Shown here piece by piece: positions 10,706-24,186 of a DNA stretch of 64,000 nt (the first letter of the stretch is position 1; every line of letters starts with the position of its first letter). The position numbers and the translations under genes were made by a program. Under the pieces are notes generated by a model that was not told the origin of the DNA, did no database searches, and saw nothing but the letters and a program-made list of their open reading frames with translations. The stretch is from Schizophyllum amplum (taxonomy: Eukaryota; Basidiomycota; Agaricomycetes; Agaricales; Schizophyllaceae): the NCBI GenBank assembly GCA_007026445.1, contig VDMD01000002.1:930001-994000 (forward strand). The letters are read 5' to 3'.

Positions 10706-13700
10706 ATGGGCCTCGCCGCCATCCTTGCGCTGCCGTGGGGAATCACCAAATTCTTTCTCATTTCCAGTCCCTCTAGCAGCTTGTGGTCGCACCTTATCCT
10801 CCTCATTATCCGCATAGCCACCGCCCTCCTCCTCCTGCGGTCATGGATCATCCCCGGACTGGTCAATGCAGCGAGCAAGCACATGCGCGTTCGGACGGCT
10901 AGCTTGCGCAGCATTCGCGGCATATATCTCGCAGTGGGCGCTCTGGAGGTCAGGATAGAACGGGTGAGCTGGCCGAGGTCTCCTGCAGACGCGGCGACGC
11001 GGTGGACGGTGACCTTCGAGGGCTTGCGCGTGCACGTCAAGAAGCAGGAGGAATACGCCGCAAAGCAGCTCAGACGCCGCCATGCCTTCTCTCTCCGAGA
11101 GCTCCACAAATCCTCCTTCACCAACTCGCTCCGCCAATGGGTCATGTCCGGCGTCTACCAGCTCGATCCCTTTGTCCGTCCCTACCTCCGCGCCTACGCG
11201 ATCGCGTGCCTTCGCATCGTCTTCCACATCCTCCCCCACCTCACTTCTATGGTTGCCTTCGACCTTCAGGGCCTTCAGGCTACGCTGGCAGACCTGCCCG
11301 GAGTCAACATTAGCGCTCAGGGCATACATCTACAGACGTTCATCAAGCTGGTCGGCCTTGAGCCCCCTGCGTCGGCGCTAAAGCACAGGAGGAAGTCTTC
11401 GACACCCAAACTTCCCGCGCATCGGTTCAGTGTTCTACGTACACGCATCACAGGCAGCTTCCGTCGATCATGGGATGCGGCATGGGGGCACACGCAAGGG
11501 CACATACATTGGACGTTGAGCATACGTGATGCACGGGGTATCACGAAGCCCGTCAGTACTGGTGTGTGGCGCACATTTTCCTAGAGGATGTTGCTCATCT
11601 TTCCCCTAGGCACGATAAGCGAACTTCCTTTCGTCGATCTCCCGGGGGAGAACCGCCTCCAAGGTTCTGTCGGCTTCAACCCTATAGTCGGCTTCTCCTC
11701 TGCACAAGCCCTCAGCGTTCTCCTCAATCTTGGAAAGTGTGCACTTGACGTGGACGCGTCGCTAGCGATTTTGAATGACTGGAAGGCTGTCAAAGCGCGC
11801 CAGTGCGCCATGTACTACCCCCCGGACCCCGTGAACGCCAGCAGTGAAGAAGATACAAGCCCACCTACAACTCCGCCGCATGACGGTGCTCCCCTGTCTC
11901 CTACTTCGGCCGGATCCCCTTTCCTTGAGGCAATTTCGGTCGGCACGCATAACTTCTTTCTTGGTATATTTCAACTAACAGGTTTGGCAGTCACGATTCA
12001 GGGGCGCTTTGTATAATCCCCAGCCTTGCATCAAGGTCGCCGACTTCAAAGATACCGTACGTCCGGTCATTGGTAGTCTCAACATTGCCTGACAATTACC
12101 TGTTACCCAGTCCACGCTATCATTTTTCTCCTCTCTGGAAATCAGAATGGCGGACATTACGCTGATCTCGACCGAAGATGGGCCTTCTCAAGACTACACC
12201 ATCCTTAAAGGACGTTTTCAGCATGTCGTACTGGACGTACGGCGAAGCGACCCGTTCTCCAGCCCCCTGCATCGCAAACACCTCGGACGTTCGGTCTGCC
12301 AACTGCATCCCGGGTCATTTAATGTCGCGTTCAATATTCAGCAAGTGACATTAGACAAGATCAGCCGCCTTGAAGATCTCAATATGGTGCGACTTGGATT
12401 CATCTCGATAGATGGCTTGGTGTCCGAGTGGCCGTCGCCTTTCGTATGCGCTACTCCTTTTCTGTGCGGCGACCCCAATGCGGCATTACTGGCGATCGAT
12501 ATACGGCTAGGAGGAATACAGGTGACGCAGAACATAGAGGATATACGGGAGATCATTGCACGACTTGATGCGCGCGCAAATGCGGGGCATACCAAGGAAG
12601 AATCGGAGGCAGCGCATCCAGGCTTCCCTGTGACGGCAGCAATACCACGAGTTGCCTTCACTCTGCACAGCGGCCCCGTATGGGTCACAGTATTGGGAAC
12701 AGAAGGCCGCGCGCACGCCCCAACGTCGACGGAACTGCGTATGAACGAGTTTGCGCTCTCCGCTGAGTCCTGCTTCGTCCACGAGCGATCTTTGCCAGAT
12801 CCGGCGCATGCCTATCGGATGAAAGCCCAGCTCCAGGCTGACATGGACACACTCTTCGTCAAAGTCCGACGACAATGGGAAGACAACGCTGCTCCGTTCA
12901 GCGGCGGCGCAAGCGCGAACGATATGGACTTTCACGATGACCCTTCACTCTGGACATTCGACGGCTTCGTTATTAGAGGATGTGCAAGCGCGCTCGCCGA
13001 CATAAATGATGACTCGCAGAATATGGCTTGCGTAGATCTGCAGTCGCTCGTAGTCGATGTCCATATACGAGCGGAGACGCTGTGTGTGGAGCTATGGCAC
13101 CCGGACGTCCTCGCCACCGCGGCGCAACTCGCTACGCTGACCCAACGGAACAAGGCCCATTCAGCACCACCACCATCTTCGCGAGCCCCAGAGCCATCAC
13201 CTTTTGGAATACATATAACGGCCTGCATCGCACGAATAGTTGCTCTTACGACGTCACCTGACCTCAATCCAACAAATACGGTGGAGATGGCCCTCGGTGT
13301 TGCCCTGCGGAGCTCTGTATCCTTCGAATTTGCGACTATTCGATCGTCCCACATGCACCATTTCCGCAAGCACGAGGAGCGCGCGCAGTTGAGGGCCGTG
13401 CTACGGGTCGCTGAGGAACGCATTAGCGAAGCTTTGGCGAACACGAAGACCATGCTTGGCGCGCGGCCGATGGCAACCCTTGAGCTCGAAGAGCTGCACG
13501 TACGGGATGCGCTCTCGACAGAGGTGGAATGCGACGATCCGACGATAGCGGAGACCGAAAGCACCATGCATGACTCCAAAACGTTCGTTGGCGTCGAAAG
13601 CATCAGGGTCACTTATACCGGCGCAGCCGCGGACGCCTCGTCGACCGATAGCGTCTACGTCGCTATCTCGGAGGCGGACGCAGAGATACAGCTCTCACAC

Positions 13701-16700
13701 ATCTACCACGCTCTTTTGGCGGCGCGAGCTGTGAGGTCGATACTGCCTCAGCGCCGATCGGAGGGCGAGACGCTCCCCGCAAAGAAGAGTCGTGGGTCCT
13801 TGGAGGTCATGTTCTGCCTTCGGCGTGCCGAGGTCGCCTTCATCTTGCGCAAGCAGAAGTTGACTGCATGCCTTCGCGATCTGCGCGCAGCCGCCTCCTC
13901 AGACTCGCCCATCTCGCTGTCCCTGAGCCAATTAATCGTATGGGTACCGCCACCCCCGCCACCGACGCGGCATACGCAGCTTAACGCGTCGGACAAGTGG
14001 CAGGAGCTACTCCTATTTCGTGGATGGCGGGTGTTTATGCCTACGCACCCGGGCTCGACCGTCTCCATCGAGGGCGATGCCGCGCGCTTGCACATTCCGT
14101 ATGGTTATGTATTGGCGGACTTGATTCTCGATATCGGTCTGGCACTCAAATCCGTAAAGCATCTCGTGCACATGACGAAAGCTAACCGCTATTCCCGTAT
14201 GGCGATCCCGGAGGCTGAGGGTCCCAAGAACGTACCTCCCCTCAAGATTGACGTCGCATATCTGGCGCTTGAGGCCGCCGACGACCCGCTGGAGAATTCT
14301 TTGGCGAGCATCCTACACACCGTGCTCGTCGGCGCGAGGCAGCGAACGGAACGGGAGCTCGCCTTTGAGGCGAAGGTGGACAAGATTCTCGGTCAAGAGA
14401 CCTCGGAGGTGCCCGGCGCGACGGGACTGCGGCCGGACTACGATTTCAGCGCTGCCCATACGGTGTCGATAGAGGAAGCGCGACGTCGGCTGGATGAGGT
14501 CAACTTCTGGACGTACAAGACGCTACTAGAGCAGCTTCGCATGTCGCGCGAGGAGTCAGAGGTGACAGTACTGGAGAACTTGATGGGGCGGAAGAGGCGG
14601 GCGGTACCGTTGCAGGTCAAGGTTGACGAGGCTTTGAAAGTGCCTCTCTTCCGCGCGACATTCTCTGCTGTGCACCTTCTACTCGGCCCGCCATCGTTCC
14701 CTATGGACCGCCTCCCCCAGTTCATGCATGAACAAGGCGACGGACTTCCACTAGACTCGGTCTTCACTCTGTTGGTCCCGATGCACATTCATCTCACGGC
14801 ATCCACTGCGTGTGGCGAAATTCGCGATTATCCGATTCCCCTGCTGTATATTCCTCCACACTCAAACGGTGTTAGCCATGCTCTTGAGTTCGATACCGAC
14901 TTAGTCATCGGCGAGGAGATGGGCGAGGAGGCCTCGGTTGACTGGTTCGAATGCCTTGTCCTGGGAGGTTCGCGTAGGCACAGCATACCGCCGCTGTCAA
15001 TCTCTGTGCCGAAGACTATCATGCCGGTCAAGACGTACGCGTTGCCTCAGGTTCAGGTTTCGACGGATGCGACGACGACGATATCGTGGGGCGTCAGCTA
15101 TAGTGCTGCAACGCAAGACTTGATGCGCGTGCTGGACTCCATCACCAGTTCACCTCGCGATACGTCTCCGCCTGTTGGCTTCTGGGACAAGGTACGGTCG
15201 TTGCTCTTAATCAGCAGATCATGACTTACACGTCCTCAGATTCGTCTGGTATGCCATTGGAAGATCCGAGCAGTGTTCAAGTACGACGTTCGATATCTTA
15301 TGAAAGGTACGTCAACAGAACAGTCATATATGTTTGCATACTTTACTTATGACCGTTAACAGGCACTCGGGATCCATCTAATCTGCACGGTGATGGCGCA
15401 GGCTTCTGTTTGGTATGGCAGGGCAACCCCAAGATACTTGTTGGTCTCCCAAATAACGACCGCGAGGTGGTCCAAGTCGTCAGCAACTCCATGTTCATGG
15501 CAATACCAAAGTGAGATACGGCCAAATTTACCGTGGAGAGATTTCTAATCATGGTGTCTGTAGCTTGGGGCAATGTCAATACGGCGCCGTGGACCGGAGG
15601 GACTTCAAGTACACCAAGATCTGGGCGAAGTTCCGCTCTGGAGTTCGGTTTGGGCTTGGGTTTGTCTGCGAGCGGTCATGCGGAGAGGAGTGCACGAAGT
15701 GCACGGGAGAGCCGTTCAATCGCTCATGCCGACTTTTTGACTTCGCGCCTCACTATTCGGTGCACTTGCAGAAGAAAGCAAAACCACCGTCTGCGAAGGT
15801 GATTAGATCGCCACTTTCATAACAGGCGTTGCTGACGGAGATGCAGTCTGCAGGCGACTCGTATAATGGCTTCCGCTCGGACTTCATTCATCTCTCCATA
15901 TCATTGACGTCGTGCATTCGCCCGATGAAACTCGGACATCTCAAGAACTCCAGCACTCTGCATCTGACGCCAAAGAGCTTTGCACATTTCTGGTCTTGGT
16001 GGCACCTTTTCGATGGTGTTCTGTCCCTGCCAATACGGCAAGGGAAATACTACCCCAGTCGGCTTTCAACACCCAAGTTCGGCCGGCATCTGGCGACGAT
16101 CAAGTACAGGATATCCGTCCCGCAGCTGTACCTCATGCATGCGTATATCGACGACTCTCGTCAGAGTACGTTGCTCTCTATATCACGTATCCTTTTGCGC
16201 TGACCATTGCGATAGCGTGGGTTGAAGGTGTGACACCCTGGATAGGGGTGAAAGGTCTCCTGAGGGATTTTCAGGCCGATTTCCACCAAAGAGAGCAAGA
16301 GATGGTCGTACCCGGCATGCATCCCAACACTACAAAGGTCATCCGACGAAAACCTTTTTACGCTGCTGAAGTGGCCGTCAAGGATCTGGATTTGCGCGCC
16401 GTACTTGCGACGTTCCCCGAGCTCCTCAAGCAAGCCGTCCCAGTCACTAACCCTGAGCATCGGAGCAACTACTCATCCCGGACTGACCTTCCGACGTCCT
16501 CTCAATTCTCACCCTGGTACGACGCGGACGACTTTATTGAGCTCGACTGGCAGCCCATCGACAACCCAATCCTACATTTTCTCCCGGTCGCAATGTGCCC
16601 TTACATCGCCTACTTCAAGCGCAATCTTGCGAACTCCCCGCATCCGGACGAAGACCTCAACACGAAGTTCGGCAATGAGTCATCGCATATTTGTCTGCTC

Positions 16701-19700
16701 GATACGCAGGCTTGTAAGTCTCATTACCATCTTGCTCTGACGTCTGTCTTATAGCCTACAGCCATACCGGAGATTCAGATCGATCTGACCTCACGACGAG
16801 TGGCGGACATGAAGCTGGTAATGAGCATGTCCGATTCGGAGTCAGAGTCAGACTCGGACAAGGTGCGCGCTACGCAGAACAACCCGCTGTCGTTCTGATC
16901 AATGCTCAGGAGGACGTCGAGCCCGTCCAGCGCATGATTACCTTGCTTGAGGAATACATAGCACATCTACAGGAACTTGACGCCCGACCCAATAGCAAAA
17001 TGGAAGAACAAGACTACCGCTTGCCATCGGATACCGTCTCACCTGACGAATGGGCTGAGTTCGACAACGTCTTTCAAGTTCATTGTCCCAAGATCTTCTT
17101 CGACAGTGCCATCCGCGATGTCAGTACTTGCCACAGCTATGCAAGCGCCGATGCTGATGTGTCATGCAGATTATGTTGCAGTATTACTATCTGTCCCGCG
17201 CTCGACGAGGACATGAATATCATCTTGCAACAAGGTCAGCGGCACGTTTGATGATTGAAATATCGCTGACGTGTTTGCAGAGCTGTCAAGTTCATCCTTG
17301 ATCAGGCGAACACGGTGTTGAAGGACGAACCGTTGGAAAGATCCTCGGAAGAATCTACGCACAACCCGGCGCAAATGGCAGCCCTTGCCTTGAAGAAGAT
17401 CATCAGCGGCGAGGGTCGGAAGACCAACTCTCAAGATGATACACGGGAAGCTCTTGCCGTTCCTCTTAATATCGTCGACGTGGATCCACTGGACGGCTGG
17501 CCAGCCGGCGTGTCTTTACTCAAGAGCACTGTCGGGCTTCTGCTAAAGCCTCAGGTCGTCTTGCGCGCTGATGGAGACACCGAAGCGATCGCCATTCTTG
17601 CCGCTGTCCAAGCCAAGATGCAAACATTCGCCGTCATGGATGAGCTGAACGCCAAGGACCCAGTCAGCGGCAAGATCATGTCCAGGTACGTTGCCGTAGC
17701 TGAATGTTATCTGGACAACGCTAACCTATCTCTGTCACTCCAGGAGCTACGCGTCGTTGTCAGGCTTGCAAATGTTCTCGCCGGCCGATAAAGACCAAGC
17801 TGGGGACGGATGTGTGCCGCTCGAGGTCCTCATTGACCTTCGATGCGAAAGCCGACTATTCGATCGCATCGTCCCTCAGACGGATGCGGTATTCCAATAC
17901 GACAAGTTCAACAGGCTGCGCTTGCGGAACAACATCACCTCCGCTATAACCCCTGCATCACATCAGAAGCCTGCACTTGTGGACGACCACCATCTGCAAG
18001 ACCAGACGGTATGTCCACCCAACAACCACATTGGCGCGATACTGATAATCCACAGGACCTCATCCGTATACATTCCCCTCGCTTCTCCGTAGGAGCAACG
18101 GAGGACCACTTCCAAGTGATTTCGCGCGTCATCACCAAGGTGCTTCTGTTCTCCGACCCTGCCCAAAAGACGCGTCTCGACAAGCTGGAGACGCTGCTCT
18201 TCGCATACGACTTCACGGACCTCGCCTCGGCGGCCAAGGTGGTCTCCTCCATCCAGCAACGTCTTCGCTCTGCCATAGAAATGCAAAGGGCTGCGGGCTC
18301 CTTGGTCAACCTCGCGGACCCATCAACGCGAGTCGAGATGCTCAAGCTCCGGGCGCACATCTACCTGCTGTCGGAGGAGCTGAACCTCTTGTTCGACGCC
18401 ATCAAGCTAGCGCAGGATCGCTCGGACGACCATACAGACAAATCCGCGGTCATGCTGCACGCGTCGTCCTCCGAGATTTCGTGGCGGATGTTGGATAAGA
18501 GCAGGGATATGCTGGCGAAGCTTGTCGTGCAGAACACGGACTTCCACTGGCTCAGCCGGCAAGACAGCTCGACTGTGAATCACCTATCTGTGGGGAACCT
18601 TCAGGCATTCGATGGTTCCCGGGATGCGGTATGGCAGGAGATTTTGGCGAAACACGATGAGCCGGCGAACCATCCTCTTCTCAAGGTCAGTCCCTGTGAT
18701 ATATGGTGAACGAATGCATCGACTAAAGCTATCTCTACAGCGGGGCCTGTTCCTGCTGGCGAATTGGACAGTACTCGCACCTGTCGGGGGCATCACAATC
18801 TACGAACTTTTCGAAATGCAGCTGCATCCGTTCCGACTTCAGCTCCACGCCGCCATGGGTCGCAAGATCATGGAATATTTCTGGCCCGGCCGTCGAGAAC
18901 GCGCAGAACTCGAAGCCTCGGACGAGGAGGCGGACGACGAGGACCTCGTGAGCGAACGGGCATCTATGGACGCTCCCAGGTTGTCTAGTAACCTGACGCC
19001 GCCGCCTGGGCTGCGAAAGCTGGGCGCGTCGCGGTCGTTCACCGACCTCCGCATGTCGGCGAGGGAGAACAGCTCGCAAGGCCGGAAGGTGTCGCCTCTG
19101 ACGCGGATGATGTCCTCGGATGCGCTCAACAAGATTGACAGCAACAAGGTTGACGGGCAAGATAATCTTGAGGGCGGCTGGCGCAATAGGAGTAAGGCAG
19201 GTGCGGCGGCGCACAAGCGCAAGATGGACGCTGCGGAGATGAAGACTCGGTCGTCGCAGAAGAGTTTTGTCTTGGTGAAAATTTCCAGGTATGTGTTGAA
19301 AGCTCTATTGTTCGGACTGTCCACTGACACGGTATAGTTTGCACATCATGCTCAGCGTGATGAAGGACGATTCTTTCGTCTGCCGCGACGCCATGATACG
19401 GACACGAGACTTGCAATACCGCAACCAGACCTGGAGCGTGAGTTCTTCCGTCACGCATACTGGGAATACAATCTAACGGCCATCTGGCAGTTCGAGGAAC
19501 TGGTGTCCCAATTCATTCCGTCAAACATGTCCTGGACGGGATGGCTCAAGATGGCCTTCCATCAACCTCTCGTGCCCGTGTTCCCGGTCGCTCGCGAGCT
19601 GATTGCGAAGACGAAGTTCATCCCATCGTCCTCCAAGCACGCGCCGTCAGACGACACCCCGACGCTTGGTCCGGCTCCGACGAGGCCTTCGAACCGGCTG

Positions 19701-20124
19701 AAAGCCATCAGTGCCCGTCAGGTGTCGACGCCCACCCTCCTTACCAAGGAATCGCGGTGGAAGAAGGCCTCTGGGCGGAAGTTGCCTGAGACGACGACCA
19801 CGCCGTTTACGCCGTACTTCACGGATGAGCCGGAATCTTTGGATGATGATGGAACGCCGACGCAGCCCACTCGGTTGGCGAGTCGTAACCGTATGATGAG
19901 CCTGTTCAGTCGTTCTTCATCGTCTCGAACTGGCTCTGGGAAGAGCGACAGCTCGACGTCCTTGGTAAGTCATATGTCTACCGTTCAGCCCGTTCCACAA
20001 ACTGATCGTTGACCAGACACCCTCCACACGACCCATGTTCGGGCGGCGCTCTAGCGCCAGCGTGGATAGGTCCAACACGGCTCGGCCTGGTGGTCCTCGA
20101 AGGTCGCATGATGGACCCATCTAA
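10706..20124 (+). CDS. FMP27: Fmp27/Hob/BLTP2 bridge-like lipid transfer protein
   Basis: This is a 9.4-kb gene with many short introns encoding a protein of roughly 2,800-2,900 residues. An N-terminal hydrophobic helix (LWSHLILLIIRIATALLLL) anchors it in the ER. The long beta-rich rod that follows fits the repeating-groove architecture of bridge-like lipid transfer proteins. The family signature GFWDK occurs near 15180, split from IRLVCHWKIRAVFKYDVRY by an intron. Further conserved blocks are TRDPSNLHGDGAGFCL, GFRSDFIHLSIS, IMLQYYYLSRARRGHEY and NMSWTGWLKMAF near the C-terminus. Known relatives (yeast Fmp27, Drosophila hobbit, human BLTP2) act at ER-plasma membrane contacts. The tail is Ser/Arg-rich, and stop TAA is at 20122-20124. 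Splicing is uncertain around 11950-12110 and 15760-15825. The main reading frame from about 12111 to 15194 is one uninterrupted exon. Confidence 0.9.
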
Positions 20125-20446
20125 GTGAGAGCCCATTTACTTATTCTTTATATCGTACTCCAGCTAGCATCTGCGCACACTGTACCATACACACATCGTC
20201 ACTTGCTCTTTGCTTTCGTTCATGCAGGCTGCTCGCTATTGTACTTCTGACCTACGCTAGGATTGCCTATTACGCCTCGCATATACATGCCGCATAACCA
20301 CGCGCACGATGGTCAACGCAGCTACATGCCACCTGTTCGTGGTCTGCTGGGCCGTTGACCATAAGTCCTTCAGTAAGGTCGAGTCTCGAGGTGGAGGCGT
20401 CGGGCGAGAATAATGGAGTTGCCGAAAAGGGCCTGCGATCGCTACA
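20125..20446. other. Intergenic region between BLTP2-like and DUF2985 genes
   Basis: No gene seen. It should contain the BLTP2-like 3' UTR and the promoter of the next gene. Confidence 0.45.
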
Positions 20447-22927
20447 ATGCCCCGCACGTGGGATGGACATGGACTTGGATTAAACGCCCATCGACATTGC
20501 CCGCACCAGGGAAGGGCTGCACGACTCATCCACGCCATGCCGTCCGTTCGCGTAAGGCGGAACACGTATTCTACCCTCCCCGATGCTGGCCCGCGACAAG
20601 AACCCCGGGCGCTCGCCACCATCTTCTCCCCCCAGCCACCCCGCCGCCCCCAGACCTCCGACGGCGTGCACGCGTCGTCGAGCGCCGCTCCCCCCTCCAA
20701 TAATGCTGCGACCACCTCCGACAATGCGCCCACCGCCCCCATCGCCCGCGACATGGCCAAGGAGGAGCACGACGTCTTCCGGCAGTCCCTCTTCGCCACG
20801 ACACGCAGCCGGGTACACTCGCACTGCATCAAGCCCCCGCGACGTCCCCGCCTGCCCTTCCGCGACGGCTCGCGGTCGCGGTCACCCGAGCTGCGGCAGC
20901 CGCGGTCATCTGGCAGCGAGATGGTCACCGTGGAGGGAGCGAATGCAGACGTGCGCCTCCCGGGGGAGGGCAATACCGACCAGAGCCTCATCGGAAGCGC
21001 GCTCAGCTTGACAAGTACGCGGCAGTCGGCAAATCCGTTTCGGGACGAGCAGCACCACGATGATATTGTCGAGCACTTGGATGTGATAGGTGTGTGGGTC
21101 TGCTTGCGCCGTCCTTGCTCGCTCTAATTGAAATGCTGCGCAGATCCCCAGGTTGGCACGGTGGCCAACTTGACGAATGCTGCGAACGCTATTATCGTGT
21201 GCGCGCTTATGGACTCCCTTGCCCCGCCTAAGCTTATGTCTATCGCATAACAGGCCGCCCATCACCGGCTACTCCTGGTTCCGAAAGCCTATGGTCACTC
21301 TCGACGATGGTCCGAGAGACCTTGAGACCGCATCTGTACACGAAGACGCGCTCGATAGACATGTCGACGATGTCATGCGGCGTAGGGCACGCTTCAAACG
21401 GATCATGAAGGGTGTCTGGTCATTCTTGAAGACTCGTGAGTCCATTGACCCCCCGTCCCTGCGCATCATTAACGCCATCTCTCCAGCCATTGGGGTCAGC
21501 ACCTGGCCGCCTGCTCGTCACTTTTGTCATCTCATTTATACCCACTCAGGTCCTCACCGCCATCTACGGCATTTTGGTCGTATTTTGGGGCGCTGCCATC
21601 GTGCTCTTCCTTGCGAAGATCATCAACCTCCATAATGCCAACCTCCAGAACTACTGGATCGAGCTATCGTCTCAAGTCACCAACGGCCTGTTCACCGTCA
21701 CCGGTATTGGCCTTATCCCTCAACGCACACTGGATACCTACCGTGCGTCCGCGCTGTAGCCTATCGCGCTGTCCCCATCGCTGTCAAGTTTGACCGATAC
21801 TCGCAGGTATATTGAAGATCTGGTACTACAAACGCCTAACGCGGAGGCTTCGCGAAAGAGTCGGTCTTCCCGCGCTCTTCGACGAGGACGACTTGCCAGA
21901 CCCGGCCTACGACCCAAACTATGTCCACGTCCTGACGCCGGAGCAGCAAACGGATTTGCACAGACGTGAGTAGCAGCGATGTATGATGTTGCCTGGTCCT
22001 ACATTGTCATTCATCACTTGACTCCGGCTGAGGAAAGGATTGCAGAGCAGGTCAAGTTCCACCATTCGCAGACGTGGTATCGGGCGCATGGGACGGAGAC
22101 ACATAGGGTACGCACTCCTTGTTTGGGTTTATTAGAGGCGCCTAGGCTGACTTGACTGGCAGGCATTCCCTATCAAGTACGTTCAGAGACACCCTGGCTT
22201 AATTGGATGAGACGCTCATTGTCGCTCAGTATGGCCCTCCTCATCTGTCTGTTCAACGACGGAAACTCTGTATTCCAAGTACGTCTTTCCCTTCTTTTCT
22301 CTTCAGCCCTCCTCTCACATCGAGCCAGATCTTCCTATGCGGGACCATGTGGGGAATGAATAGGCAAGTTGGAGTCTTCGTATGCAACGCTAGGACTTAT
22401 ACTGACGATACTTCAGATTCGAACGACCAGCCTGGACCACCGGCTGCCTCATCCCCTTCAGTTTTCTGTGCGGTATTATTTCCGCGATCCTCATCTGGCG
22501 AGGCGGCGAGCGCACGAAGCGCGTGGAAGAGGTCCGGGAGCGGTTGCGAGCGGTGCTGGGGCAGGATAACCCATTCGGGGTGACAGAGGAGAAGAAGGCG
22601 GCGACGCATGCGGAGTCGCAAATGACTGACGACGAGGTGGTGGACGACGCGGGACGGGCTCCTCGCCGGTCTAGCACCGGAGACGCGTCGACCTTGAACA
22701 TCGATAGCGCGAAGGCGGACGGCGTCAAGACGAGCACGACTGAAGGGCGGGCGAGCATGTCGGAGGGGCGGGAGACGGGGGACAGGAGTCCGACGAGTAG
22801 CGAGGGGCCGAGGATCACTATTGAGAGGGAATCCTCTCCGTCGGCAGAGGGGGAATCCGCGTCTGTCGTTAGCGAGGAGGTGACGGAGGCGCCGGCGTAC
22901 GACCAGGGGAAATTGGGGCCTCGTTAA
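20447..22927 (+). CDS. DUF2985-family integral membrane protein
   Basis: The start is either ATG 20447 or the in-frame ATG 20537. The first exon ends at 21089. Further exons include 21144-21198, 21254-21435, an 8-nt micro-exon 21487-21494, and 21550 onward. The N-terminal 180 residues are Pro/Ser/Arg-rich and look cytosolic. The core has VGTVANLTNAANAIIVPP, then hydrophobic helices (LTAIYGILVVFWGAAIVLFLAK) and the block TNGLFTVTGIGLIPQRTLDTY followed by IWYYKRLTRRLRERVGLPALF, which is typical of DUF2985. Two more helices occur near 22230-22480. The last intron uses a GC donor (22364-22416). The acidic, Ser/Thr-rich C-terminal tail is likely disordered. Function of the family is unknown. Confidence 0.8.
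21487..21494 (+). other. 8-nt micro-exon in the DUF2985 gene
   Basis: The bases CCATTGGG are flanked by introns 21436-21486 and 21495-21549. Including them gives the continuous reading KTPIGVLTAIYG. Leaving them out breaks the frame. Confidence 0.7.
22364..22416 (+). other. GC-AG intron in the DUF2985 gene
   Basis: The donor reads AG|GCAAGT, the typical GC-type donor consensus, and the acceptor is ttcag. Removing these 53 nt joins MWGMN to RFERPAWTTG in frame. No GT donor nearby restores it. Confidence 0.75.
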
Positions 22928-23448
22928 CCGTGGCTTACAGTTTCTGAGTGTCTGATTGCTCGAGTGGAATTGGCCCGATTACTCGACTGGAGTCAGCCGT
23001 AGAGACTAGTCTTCGGCTTTCGTGTGTATGTCTGCATGTGTTGCAAGGACGGACGGGTCAATCTACTCTTAGACATCACTTGTCATCATAATTCTTAGTG
23101 TAATATGCATGCTTATTCTCGTCGTCCCGCGGCATATCTTACGAGACCCAGATGGAAGTGGTGGTCTCCAGACTCCGAGTCGTCCGTAGGTGGAGGTGGG
23201 GTCAGCAGACCGCGGGAAATCGAGAATATGAACATCGGCATGCGGCCCGGCCGTCCGATCGCCACAGGAATGATCTCATCGACGTGTCTGCCATCGTGAA
23301 CCGTGACGCGCGCCGCCCCTCGCGCGCGTATAAAGCGCCCAGCATGTTCGGGAGCACGTTACCCGCTCCTTGTCCTCGACCACGAACAGCACGAACGTCG
23401 TAAACACCAAGAACACCCTCGACGAACCCGCCACCAACCTCAGCTATC
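22928..23448. other. Intergenic region with TspO promoter
   Basis: No gene is supported. A TATAAA element lies at 23329-23334, upstream of the TspO-like gene. Confidence 0.5.
23329..23334 (+). promoter_or_regulatory. TATA box of the TspO-like gene
   Basis: A perfect TATAAA in a GC-rich context lies 115 nt upstream of the ATG at 23449. Confidence 0.55.
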
Positions 23449-24186
23449 ATGCCACAACTCGCTGTCCCCTCCATCATGCTCGAGGCCGTCCGCAACCCCA
23501 TCTTTGCGGTTGGGCTGCCGCTCACGCTCGGCTGGGCCAGCGGCTTCCCGACTGCCAAGGTCGTCCGTGAGCCGTGGTACCAGAACCTGAACGCTCCTCC
23601 TGGTCGCCCGCCCCGTCAGGTCTTCCCGGTCGTTTGGCCGATTCTGTATGCGTGTACGTCACGCCGTATACACGCTGTTGTTGGCACGTTGCTCATGAGT
23701 ATTTTAGCTATGGGCTATGCGGCGCACGTCGCTGCCAAGTCGCTTGAGACGACCATTACGCCTTCCGGGCGGTGAGTGAATCCGCGCTTTGTATGAATGA
23801 AAGCTAACGTAGTACAGGGATGCGCTGAACACCGGTCTCGTCATCTACTACGGCCAGCTGGCGCTCAACTTTGCGTGGTCTCCGACTTTCTTTGGCGCGA
23901 AGCAGGTACGAGGGTTCTATTATGCGTGAAGCCAACAGGAGACTGAACGGTCGCTCTCAGATGGGCTATGCCCTTGCCGATAGCGCTGCTCTCCTGGGTT
24001 CCGTCCTGTACATGACCGTGAGTGCCTTTGGGGAAGTATTCAAAGGGCGTTGAGCTGACAAGCATCCAGAAATTGTGGGATGGACCGACGCGAGGTCAGA
24101 CGACTATTTTGTTGGCGCCCTACTGCCTGTGGGCAGCGTTCGCGACGTATCTCAACGGTGGCTACTGGTACTTGAACCGTGTATAA
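23449..24186 (+). CDS. TspO/MBR family (translocator protein) membrane protein
   Basis: Five exons encode about 180 residues with five predicted membrane helices, the standard TspO size and topology. Conserved features are GLPLTLGWASGF in helix 1, PWYQNLNAPPGRPP and VFPVVWPILYASMGYA in the loop and helix 2, and YYGQLALNFAWSPTFFG in helix 3. The fourth and fifth helices end in APYCLWAAFATYLNGGYWYLN. The first intron follows TATGCGT at about 23653, and stop TAA is at 24184-24186. TspO proteins bind porphyrins and other tetrapyrroles. In eukaryotes they sit in the outer mitochondrial or secretory membranes. The ligand here is not known. Confidence 0.92.
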
